Source of the DNA: Actinomycetota bacterium
Lineage (GTDB): Bacteria > Actinomycetota > Actinomycetes > Streptosporangiales > Streptosporangiaceae
DNA: 6,944 nt
Direction: 5' to 3'
Assembly: GCA_003161205.1 (NCBI GenBank)
Contig: PMOU01000549.1
Location: 1,389 to 8,332, forward strand
The position numbers were made by a program, and so were the translations under genes. Positions 1 to 5,301 of this stretch are shown piece by piece. Below the pieces are notes generated by a model that had not been told where the DNA came from, searched no databases, and saw only the letters and a program-made list of their open reading frames with translations. Within the stretch, counting starts at the first letter, position 1, and the number at the start of each line of letters is the position of its first letter.

Positions 1-977
1 GCCCGGCGCAGGGCCACGGCCATGGCCTCGTGCCGGTCGGCATGCCGGCGCAGTTCCTCCCGGTACCTGGCGATCAGCAGCAGGGCGTAGTCGGTGCTAG
101 CCCCGATCACCAGGACGACCAGGATGCCGTCGCTCTGCCCGTTGACGGTCAGGTTCGCGTGCTGGGTCAGAAGATAAATCACGGCCTCGGAGACGGTCAG
201 CGCCACGCCCGCCGACATGATGGGCAACAGCCACAGCACCGGGCTCCGGTAGGTCAGGAGCAGGAGCCCGATGACCACGCCCAGGGCGGCGTACAGCAGG
301 GTGGAGTCGATGCCCTTGAATATCTTCAGCTCGTCGGCCGCGCTGGCGGCGGGGCCGCCGACGTACACGCTCAGCCCCGGGTCCCCCCTGGCGGCGGTGG
401 CCTTCAGACCAGAGACGAAGCCGCTCAGGTCGCTGTTGTAGCCGAGATCCGCGCCAATGACGGTCTCGATCGCCTGGTGGTCGCGGGACACCACCGGGGC
501 GGCGACGCGCCCGTCTACCGCAGACAGCGAGGCGAAGGAGCGCGCGTCGGCGTCCGCCTTGCGCAGGTCGGACGCCGTCACCCCGCTGGCGCGGACGTAG
601 ACCACCAGCGCGGGGTTGTAGTTCTGCGACTCGAAGGTATTCTGCTCGTTCAGTTCCTGGGTGGATTCCGCTGACGAGGGCAGATACGCCGAGGAATCGT
701 TCTTCTCCGCCCCCTGGAGCTTGCCCGCCAGCGATCCCAGGGCCACGACCACCAGGACCCAGAACGCAACCACCAGGTATTTTGACCTGCGGCCGCAAAT
801 GACCGCGACCAGCCGGCTCACACCGCCTGGTCGTGCTTGCTCGTGGTCTCCCGCCGGGCCCTGGTCCCGCGAGTCCCCGTTTTTGTGACGCTGTCTTTCC
901 TGACCCCGTGTCTGATCGTGCTGGGCCGGCCCTTGACCCGGCGTGTTACGGGGCGCCCCCGTGGTCCCGCGTGCCAC
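1..977 (-). CDS. MMPL-family RND transporter, N-terminal part (runs off left edge)
   Basis: This is the N-terminal part (325 codons visible) of an MMPL/RND-superfamily membrane exporter; such proteins use the proton gradient to export lipids or drugs. A first membrane helix lies at about residues 66-84, followed by an extracytoplasmic stretch. A helix cluster begins near residue 225 (LYAALGVVIGLLLL) and ends in GASTDYALLLIARYREEL at 292-309. The Asp296-Tyr297 pair in this GxxxDY motif matches the proton-relay pair of MMPL proteins. I chose the GTG at 977 because GGGAGG stands 5 nt before it (983-988). This adds a 52-residue Gln/Gly/Arg-rich, probably disordered leader. The GTG at 821 would give the usual MMPL N-terminus but has a poorer ribosome site. 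The second half of the transporter lies outside the window. The substrate is unknown. The gene follows the radical SAM gene on the same strand but has its own likely promoter. Confidence 0.9.
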   Translation of the reverse strand, partial: MARGTTGAPRNTPGQGPAQHDQTRGQERQRHKNGDSRDQGPAGDHEQARPGGVSRLVAVICGRRSKYLVVAFWVLVVVALGSLAGKLQGAEKNDSSAYLPSSAESTQELNEQNTFESQNYNPALVVYVRASGVTASDLRKADADARSFASLSAVDGRVAAPVVSRDHQAIETVIGADLGYNSDLSGFVSGLKATAARGDPGLSVYVGGPAASAADELKIFKGIDSTLLYAALGVVIGLLLLTYRSPVLWLLPIMSAGVALTVSEAVIYLLTQHANLTVNGQSDGILVVLVIGASTDYALLLIARYREELRRHADRHEAMAVALRR

Positions 978-982
978 GTCGT

Positions 983-988
983 CCTCCC
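983..988 (-). promoter_or_regulatory. Ribosome binding site for the MMPL gene
   Basis: On the minus strand GGGAGG is followed by ACGAC and then GTG at 977. This is the best Shine-Dalgarno match near the gene and is the reason for choosing the upstream start over the GTG at 821. Confidence 0.6.
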
Positions 989-1028
989 TAGAGATTAAGC
1001 AGATCCTGATAAAGTGCTTAGGGAATAC

Positions 1029-1070
1029 GATGTATCGCATGCTCCGCGACTGTCAAGTTATATCTTGACA
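1029..1070 (-). promoter_or_regulatory. Candidate promoter and palindromic operator of the MMPL gene
   Basis: Positions 1051-1070 read TGTCAAGTTATATCTTGACA: two perfect 7-bp arms (TGTCAAG/CTTGACA) around TTATAT, with only one mismatched pair across the whole 20 bp. On the minus strand the promoter-proximal arm contains a consensus -35, TTGACA (1056-1051). Sixteen bases on is a weak -10-like TACATC (1034-1029), so the -10 assignment is uncertain. A second short inverted repeat, ATAC-ATC-GTAT on the minus strand, overlaps that -10 region. A dyad of this size overlapping a -35 is typical of TetR- or MarR-type repressor sites that control exporters. No such regulator is encoded in the window, so this is inference. 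Confidence 0.5.
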
Positions 1071-1113
1071 TTTCCGAGCCATCTGCGCCGGTTTCGGTGG
1101 AAGCTTCTATTCC

Positions 1114-1132
1114 TGCCGGACGGCGCCTGGCA
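1114..1132 (-). terminator. Weak hairpin after the radical SAM gene
   Basis: Just past the stop at 1136 the minus strand reads TGCCAGG-CGCCGT-CCGGCA. It can fold into a 6-bp stem with one bulged A and a 6-nt loop. There is no T-run after it, so termination is only a possibility. Confidence 0.25.
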
Positions 1133-1135
1133 CCC

Positions 1136-3361
1136 TCAGAGCAGGGTGAGTTGCTCCGGCGGCGCGGGGAAGAGCCGATCCGCGGCCGGGATCCGGGCGG
1201 CTTCGAGTGTCCTCGGGCCGGGCGGGGCCGGAGACTGGCGCGGGCGCAGGGTGCCATGACCGAAGCCGGGCCTGGGGCGGCCGATGCCGTGCTTTTCCGC
1301 GAGCTCGCGGACCTGGCCGGCGATCCGGGCCTGGTAGGCCTTGGGGGCGTAGGCACCCTGGCCGTAGAGCTCCAGGTACCGGTTGACCAGCCCGGGATGC
1401 TGCGCCCGCAGCCAGCCGAGGAACCAGTCCCTGGTGCCCGGGCGCAGATGCAGCACGATTGGCATCACATGGCGGGCGCCGGCGGCCGCGATCTGCCTCA
1501 CCGCCGCCTCGAGCTGGGCCGGGGAGTCGGACAGGAACGGCACCACCGGCCCCATGAGCACACCGCAGGACAGCCCGCGCTCGTTCAGCGCGGCACAGGC
1601 CTCGAGCCGCCGGCCTGGCGCGGGGGTGCCGGGTTCGAGAGACCGCCAGAGGTCATTGTCGACAAAGCCGGCCGAGACATTCAGTCCTACCTCGGTGATC
1701 TCAGCCGCCTCCGCGAGCAACTCGATGTCACGCAGGATCAGCGTGCCCTTGGTCAGGATCGAGAACGGGTTGGCGGCGTCCTTGAGCGCGCCAATGATGC
1801 CCGGCATCAGCTGGTACCGGCCCTCGGCCCGCTGGTAGCAGTCCACGTTCGTGCCCATCGCGATGTGCTCGCCTTGCCAGCCCCGCGAGGCCATCTTCTT
1901 GCCCACCAGCTCGGGCGCGTTGACCTTGACGACCACCTTGGTGTCGAAGTCCGCGCCCGCGTCGAGGTCCAGGTAGGTATGCGTGTTACGAGCGAAGCAG
2001 TTGTGGCTCACCACGCCGTTTGCGATGAAGTCGCCCGTGCCCGTGGTGATGTCGTACATCGGCAGGTCCAGCCCGAGCGGCTCGATTGCTGCCACATCGA
2101 GCCTGGCATTGCTCTTGATCGCCACGTCTTCGATCGAGCGCTTGCGGGTAATCCCCGGGTCGACGGTATGGAAGAACCGCAGGATCTCCCTGAGGCCGCC
2201 GCGCAACCGGATGCACGTGAGTCCGCAGGGCAGGTTCCTCGGTTCGAGTGCGAAATCGAAGCCGAGCGACCGCAGCGAGGAGACGGTCCAGTTGATGATG
2301 TCCGGATTGGTATTGGAGATCCGCAAGCTGCCTGCGCTGTGGCTGCCCTCGGCGTCGAAGATGCCGGCCAGGAAGCCCTTGCGCCAGTCCGGGTCCGGAG
2401 TCTGCGGCCAGCCGATGAGCCGCTCGATCGCCCGGACGTCATCGCGTCGGCTGGTGCGGATCGCCCTTATCTGGCGTCGTGTTGCCGACTCCTTGCTGAA
2501 GGCGAACTCGGAACAGGCGATGCCTGCGCGGCTAAGGTAATCCGCGGTTCTGGCGAGCCCTTCGGGATCGGCCAGCGCCAGGCGGAACCGGTGAACGCCG
2601 TTATCACCCCGACGACCCTGCCGTTCGTACAGATAATGCCCGATGGCTCCGTCTCCGCGGATCATGCCGCAGAGGTAGCCGCGCTGGTAGGCAGCCGTGT
2701 CCTTCGGCGGCTCCGCGTAACCGCCGGATCCCATCAGCTTGTTGTTGACGGTCAGGTGCGGACGCTGCAGCGGTCCGCTGCTCTCGGTCCCGGTCACGTG
2801 TTTCCAGCCACGCTCGGTGAGGAAGCGATGATCGCCGCTGCAGATCAGGCGGGTCCCGTCTGCCAAGGTGACCCGGTAGGCGGGCTTGACCGTGGACCAG
2901 TGGGCCAGCACCGTGGTGATCGTGTACCGGCGGTAGAAGCTATCCCGGACCGTGCCGTAGACCCGGTCTCCGATGCGCACCTGCGCCAGCGGCTTGGTGC
3001 GGCCGTCCGCCATCAGGATGGGCGTCTCACCCGACATGCAGTACACACACGAATGCTGGCATCCGCGGTAGGGGTTGATGGTCCAGCGGAAGGGCATCCT
3101 GGACGCCTCGGGCACGCGGTTGACGACCGACTTGGCCTGCACCTCGAAAAAGGTCATGCCGCGGAAGCCGGGCGTGTCGAAGGTGCGGGCGACCGCGCCT
3201 CGCTCGATGAGCGGGAGGACCACATCGCGGCGCCCGGCGGGGGAGAGGGCCGGGCGATCGGCGGTTTCCCGGCCGGCCGGCCCCCGATCGTCCGGCGGCA
3301 ACTCCTCCGGCGGCGAGTGGTCCGGCGGCGGTTCGTCTAGCCGCAGATTGTCCCAGCGCAT
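1136..3361 (-). CDS. Rv2578c-family radical SAM protein interrupted by an intein
   Basis: The precursor is 741 residues. The flanking parts closely resemble Mycobacterium tuberculosis Rv2578c as I recall it: an N-terminus starting MRW, then GxTFxEV, SxxNxVP, the RGC-HSC-VYC cluster motif, CFARNTHTYLDLD, DFDTKVVVK, and YQRAEGRYQLMPGIIGAL. Radical SAM enzymes bind a 4Fe-4S cluster through CxxxCxxC and cleave S-adenosylmethionine to start radical chemistry; the reaction of this family is not known to me. The cluster cysteines are 101, 105 and, after splicing, 455. Residues 108-454 are an intein (listed separately), which leaves a mature enzyme of 394 residues. I prefer the ATG at 3361 to a TTG at 3397. 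It matches the family N-terminus, the TTG lies within a promoter-like -35, and the ATG sits exactly where a leaderless transcript would start. The C-terminal tail is Pro/Arg-rich. Confidence 0.93.
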   Translation of the reverse strand: MRWDNLRLDEPPPDHSPPEELPPDDRGPAGRETADRPALSPAGRRDVVLPLIERGAVARTFDTPGFRGMTFFEVQAKSVVNRVPEASRMPFRWTINPYRGCQHSCVYCMSGETPILMADGRTKPLAQVRIGDRVYGTVRDSFYRRYTITTVLAHWSTVKPAYRVTLADGTRLICSGDHRFLTERGWKHVTGTESSGPLQRPHLTVNNKLMGSGGYAEPPKDTAAYQRGYLCGMIRGDGAIGHYLYERQGRRGDNGVHRFRLALADPEGLARTADYLSRAGIACSEFAFSKESATRRQIRAIRTSRRDDVRAIERLIGWPQTPDPDWRKGFLAGIFDAEGSHSAGSLRISNTNPDIINWTVSSLRSLGFDFALEPRNLPCGLTCIRLRGGLREILRFFHTVDPGITRKRSIEDVAIKSNARLDVAAIEPLGLDLPMYDITTGTGDFIANGVVSHNCFARNTHTYLDLDAGADFDTKVVVKVNAPELVGKKMASRGWQGEHIAMGTNVDCYQRAEGRYQLMPGIIGALKDAANPFSILTKGTLILRDIELLAEAAEITEVGLNVSAGFVDNDLWRSLEPGTPAPGRRLEACAALNERGLSCGVLMGPVVPFLSDSPAQLEAAVRQIAAAGARHVMPIVLHLRPGTRDWFLGWLRAQHPGLVNRYLELYGQGAYAPKAYQARIAGQVRELAEKHGIGRPRPGFGHGTLRPRQSPAPPGPRTLEAARIPAADRLFPAPPEQLTLL
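2000..3040 (-). mobile_element. Intein with LAGLIDADG homing endonuclease
   Basis: A 347-residue in-frame protein-splicing element, precursor residues 108-454. It opens with Cys (CMSGETPILMADG, block A). It carries a block B-like SGDHRF with His178, a block F-like MYDITTGTGDFIANG, and ends VVSHN followed by Cys455. Thus Cys1, the penultimate His, the terminal Asn and the +1 Cys needed for class 1 splicing are all present. Between the splicing blocks lie two LAGLIDADG-type motifs: LCGMIRGDG (residues 230-238, acidic Asp237) and LAGIFDAEG (331-339, acidic Glu338). Both keep an acidic residue at the metal-binding position, so the endonuclease may be active. Hand counts give lower GC here (33/60 at 2281-2340, 36/60 at 2461-2520) than in the flanking enzyme (46/60 at 1261-1320, 45/60 at 1501-1560), as expected of a transferred element. 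Inteins in this protein family are already known. Confidence 0.95.
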
Positions 3362-3397
3362 ACCCAACACCGTAGAACGATTTTTCGAGCGATGCAA
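3362..3397 (-). promoter_or_regulatory. Candidate leaderless promoter of the radical SAM gene
   Basis: On the minus strand TTGCAT (3397-3392) is followed after 17 nt by TACGGT (3374-3369), a TANNNT-type actinobacterial -10. Seven bases then lead to the A of the ATG at 3361. That spacing puts the transcription start on the start codon itself. No Shine-Dalgarno sequence stands before this ATG, which agrees with leaderless translation. Confidence 0.5.
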
Positions 3398-3490
3398 GTT
3401 AGCCGCGGCGCCGATCGTCGACAGTATTTAACTAGCTCTCTGTACGCAACAAAAGACTCAGCGTAGCCTGCGCTCTGATCGGGGTGCGGT

Positions 3491-3518
3491 AGGACGAGAG
3501 CCGGGCCAAGATCGTCCT
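3491..3518. repeat. 7-bp inverted repeat in the intergenic spacer
   Basis: AGGACGA (3491-3497) and TCGTCCT (3512-3518) are perfect complements separated by 14 nt. They lie in the 262-bp gap between the divergent radical SAM and DUF3040 genes. No T-run follows on either side in the direction needed for a terminator. It could be a regulatory site or chance. Confidence 0.25.
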
Positions 3519-3553
3519 GGGCAAAAAACGGATGAAGTACAAAGCCAGAACAA

Positions 3554-3599
3554 TTGGATAAAGGCCCGCTCCTGAGAGATAGTGAGAGGGTAATTACCC
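3554..3599 (+). promoter_or_regulatory. Candidate promoter with palindrome for the DUF3040 gene
   Basis: TTGGAT (3554-3559), an 18-nt spacer and GATAGT (3578-3583) form a plausible sigma-70-like promoter. A perfect 12-bp palindrome, GGGTAATTACCC (3588-3599), would cover the transcription start and could serve as an operator. It lies 12 nt before the ribosome site. Confidence 0.4.
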
Positions 3600-3611
3600 A
3601 GGGCACGATGC

Positions 3612-3616
3612 GGAGG
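3612..3616 (+). promoter_or_regulatory. Ribosome binding site for the DUF3040-like gene
   Basis: GGAGG is followed 7 nt later by the ATG at 3624 and fixes the start of the small membrane protein. Confidence 0.7.
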
Positions 3617-3623
3617 TAGCCCT

Positions 3624-4085
3624 ATGGCGCTGTCGATGGACGAGCAGCGCATGCTCGCCGAGATCGAACGACGGCTCGCGGCCGACGATCCCGGTCTTGC
3701 CACCTGCCTGACGTCGTTCCGGCGGCCCAGCCCGGCTACTGTCCTGCGCTCACCCCGGGCGCGCATCATCGGTTCGCTGTTCACGGTTCTGCTCGTCGCG
3801 ATGGTATCGCTGATGGTCTACGCGATGATCCCGTTCCGCACGCACGGCGCCCGCACGCCCGCGACCCCCAGTACCAGCACCCACGGCGCGGTCACGAGTT
3901 CGGCCCCGGCAGCCGACCTGCGCGCGCGGACGGCCCCGCCCGCCGCCGCCAATGCCAGCGCTGCCGCCGGGACTGCGGCGGCGACGCGGTCGGCCGGCAC
4001 GTCGGCCACGTCTTCGGCCAAGACGAGCACCAGCGCCCAGAGTCAGGCCGCGGGCCAGAGCACGCCGACGGCAGCCGGGCCGTAA
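3624..4085 (+). CDS. DUF3040-like single-pass membrane protein
   Basis: A 153-residue protein. Its first 30 residues (MALSMDEQRMLAEIERRLAA, then DDPGLA) match the start of the actinobacterial DUF3040 family, where a charged helix with the pattern LSxxEQxxLxxIExxL-xxDP precedes membrane helices. One clear membrane helix runs at about residues 48-69 (IIGSLFTVLLVAMVSLMVYAM). DUF3040 proteins usually have two closely spaced helices; here the second is missing. Residues 70-153 are instead a low-complexity Ala/Thr/Ser tail with few charges. By the positive-inside rule (Arg-rich 34-47) the N-terminus should be cytoplasmic and the tail outside. The start is supported by GGAGG at 3612. Function is unknown. 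The gene converges with the next gene on the opposite strand. Confidence 0.82.
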   Translation: MALSMDEQRMLAEIERRLAADDPGLATCLTSFRRPSPATVLRSPRARIIGSLFTVLLVAMVSLMVYAMIPFRTHGARTPATPSTSTHGAVTSSAPAADLRARTAPPAAANASAAAGTAAATRSAGTSATSSAKTSTSAQSQAAGQSTPTAAGP

Positions 4086-4097
4086 CCGGACTCGGCT
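4073..4097. terminator. Hairpin shared by two convergent genes
   Basis: AGCCG (4073-4077) pairs with CGGCT (4093-4097), and inside them CCG (4080-4082) pairs with CGG (4087-4089). The TAA stop of the plus-strand gene lies next to the loop, and the TAG stop of the minus-strand gene overlaps the outer arm. The position suggests a bidirectional terminator, but there is no T-run and the stem is interrupted. Confidence 0.3.
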
Positions 4098-4599
4098 AGG
4101 ATTCCCGCCACAGCTGGACGAGATAACGTTCGAGACCCTCGAGCTTCTTCTTTTCCTGCTGGAACTCGTCGCTCAGCGGATTGCGATGGCGGTCGAAGAG
4201 CTCCGCGTAGCGGCGGGTCACCTGGTCGCGGTTCCCCGCATAGACCCGCACCGAATAATCGCCGACCCCGCCGCCGAGCCGCAGTCCCACCACCGCGGCC
4301 CCGGCCAGGCCCATATTGATGCTCAGCTGGCTGCGCAGGTAAATGGACCCCTTGGCCTCTTCGTCCCAGGCATCGCCGCAGGGCGGTGGCGCCCCGTCCC
4401 ACTCCTCAAGGACCAGCCGGACGTCGATGTCCTCCTGCAGGCTGCCGACCCACAGTTGCTCGCGGTTGGTGCTGATCAACGCGCCGACCGGGGGCAGCGG
4501 GCCGCCCGGTGCGTCCGGGTCGACGGACGGGTCATGGATCCGGAACATTCTCCGTTCCGGAGTTACCGGAATGACCAGCTGTAGCAGCCTGCGGCTCAT
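4096..4599 (-). CDS. Hypothetical protein of 167 residues
   Basis: I do not recognise the family. The protein is soluble: no signal peptide or clear membrane helix, though GLAGAAVVGLRLGG (about residues 98-111) is mildly hydrophobic. The N-terminal half looks beta-rich (LLQLVIPVTP, ALISTNREQLWVG, DVRLVLEEWDG). The middle contains GSIYLRSQLSINMG, then a Gly-rich segment and YSVRVYAGNRDQV. The C-terminal 35 residues are a charged, probably helical segment with many Glu, Lys and Arg, ending in LWRES. The alternation of an EEWDG strand with a G-x-YxVRVYA-x-RD strand recalls small actinobacterial proteins annotated as ComJ-like or immunity-like, but I cannot assign it. The ATG at 4599 is chosen because a run of six G stands 4 nt before it (4604-4609). 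A TTG 29 codons upstream has no support. Its coding potential is good: normal composition and no competing frame that looks like a gene. Confidence 0.72.
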   Translation of the reverse strand: MSRRLLQLVIPVTPERRMFRIHDPSVDPDAPGGPLPPVGALISTNREQLWVGSLQEDIDVRLVLEEWDGAPPPCGDAWDEEAKGSIYLRSQLSINMGLAGAAVVGLRLGGGVGDYSVRVYAGNRDQVTRRYAELFDRHRNPLSDEFQQEKKKLEGLERYLVQLWRES

Positions 4600-4675
4600 G
4601 GTTCCCCCCTTCGGCACATCGATACCTCGGATATCAGCCTGCTTCGCTAGCAAATCTAGACCGCATAAGCACATC

Positions 4676-4743
4676 ATGCAGGTCAAAACGGTCGGGAAGT
4701 GCTGAACGTGACCACTTGACTACTGCCTGCATCGGTGTACCGT
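4676..4743. promoter_or_regulatory. Divergent promoter region with inverted repeat
   Basis: This lies between the hypothetical gene (minus) and the P450 relic (plus). Two -35-like elements point away from each other: TTGACC on the minus strand (4686-4681) and TTGACT on the plus strand (4716-4721). The plus one is followed after 16 nt by TACCGT (4738-4743), a TANNNT -10. From there a transcript would begin about 3 nt before the ATG at 4754, which has no Shine-Dalgarno sequence. The two -35s are embedded in a wide inverted repeat, ATGCAGG (4676-4682) and CCTGCAT (4726-4732). I could not place a convincing minus-strand -10. Confidence 0.4.
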
Positions 4744-4753
4744 CATATCTGTT

Positions 4754-5251
4754 ATGAACCTTCTGTCCGACATTGACCTGCCGGCGTTCGATTACACCGC
4801 GCCGGATTTCACGGCCGACCGCTACCACCAGCAGCTGGCCGCGACCCGTCAGCGCGGGTGGCTGGCCAGGTCACCCCTGGCCTACATCGTGCTCGACCAC
4901 GATTCCGGTGAGTTCTTCCTGCGGTCACGGGCGACGGCCATCGTCGCGGTCTGTACCGAGCGGGCCAACCGCCAGGACTCCGGCGGCGAGAGCTTCGACA
5001 TCTCCGCGACCCGCGAGACCAGACTGCTGACCTTCGGCGCCGGAACGCACTATTGCCTGGGCGCGAACCTGGCCCGGGCCGAGCTCGAAGAGGCGCTCGC
5101 GTTCCTTGCGCCGCGCACCCGTGACCTCGCCCTGGACGGGCCACCGCAACTGGGCGGCGTCGAGGGAATCTACGGCATCGACAGGCTCCCGATCATCTGG
5201 TCGGGTTCACCGAAGATGAATCCGAACCGAAGTCCAGCGCCGGACGTGTAA
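4754..5251 (+). pseudogene. Cytochrome P450 with a large in-frame internal deletion
   Basis: This 165-residue ORF joins two ends of a bacterial cytochrome P450, a family of about 400-residue heme monooxygenases. Residues 1-59 look like the N-terminus of a class of actinobacterial P450s (DIDLPAFDYTAPDF, then GWLARSPLAYIVLDH and EFFLRSR). Residues 61-165 look like the C-terminus: VAVCTERANR, FDIS, then the heme loop FGAGTHYCLG (94-103, ligand Cys101), the L-helix NLARAELEEALAF, and the final beta-strands. The B-to-K helices are gone, including the oxygen-activating I-helix and the ExxR pair, so the product cannot be a working P450. The NRDP segment is also altered to NRQDSGG. The frame is nevertheless open through the join at about nucleotide 4930. 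Two further stop codons lie within 10 nt of the TAA. It probably shared transcription with the MFS gene 50 nt downstream. Either a recent deletion relic or, less likely, a selected mini-protein. Confidence 0.8.
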
Positions 5252-5261
5252 TAAGTAGCCG

Positions 5262-5282
5262 GTACTCGTCCGCGGCGAGTAC
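5262..5282. promoter_or_regulatory. Perfect inverted repeat upstream of the MFS gene
   Basis: GTACTCG (5262-5268) and CGAGTAC (5276-5282) are perfect 7-bp arms around TCCGCGG. The repeat lies between the P450 relic's stop and the ribosome site of the exporter gene. As DNA it could be an operator for a TetR-type repressor; as RNA it would form a hairpin just before the ribosome site. No T-run follows, so it is unlikely to be a strong terminator. Confidence 0.45.
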
Positions 5283-5287
5283 GACCC

Positions 5288-5293
5288 AAGGGG
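5288..5293 (+). promoter_or_regulatory. Ribosome binding site for the MFS gene
   Basis: AAGGGG stands 8 nt before the ATG at 5302 and supports this start over the GTG at 5422. Confidence 0.5.
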
Positions 5294-5301
5294 TTTGCGC
5301 G

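Noticed and set aside
30..674. A plus-strand open frame of 214 codons at the left end
   Set aside because: Antisense to the MMPL gene, with composition typical of a shadow frame and no recognisable motif.
97..798. A minus-strand open frame of 233 codons at the left end
   Set aside because: It is out of frame with the MMPL reading, and its product is an Arg/Gly/Pro-rich string. The MMPL frame shows membrane helices and the GxxxDY motif.
1097..3340. A 747-codon open frame on the plus strand opposite the radical SAM gene
   Set aside because: It is the antisense shadow of a GC-rich gene. The minus strand encodes recognisable radical SAM and intein motifs over the same span, while the plus-strand product is low-complexity and matches nothing.
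3362..3397. TTG start at 3397 for the radical SAM gene
   Set aside because: It adds 12 residues not seen in the family and overlaps the candidate -35. The ATG at 3361 gives the MRW start of Rv2578c-type proteins.
3337..3606. A minus-strand 89-codon frame across the radical SAM promoter
   Set aside because: No ribosome site and no family resemblance. It overlaps the start of the radical SAM gene and both candidate promoters.
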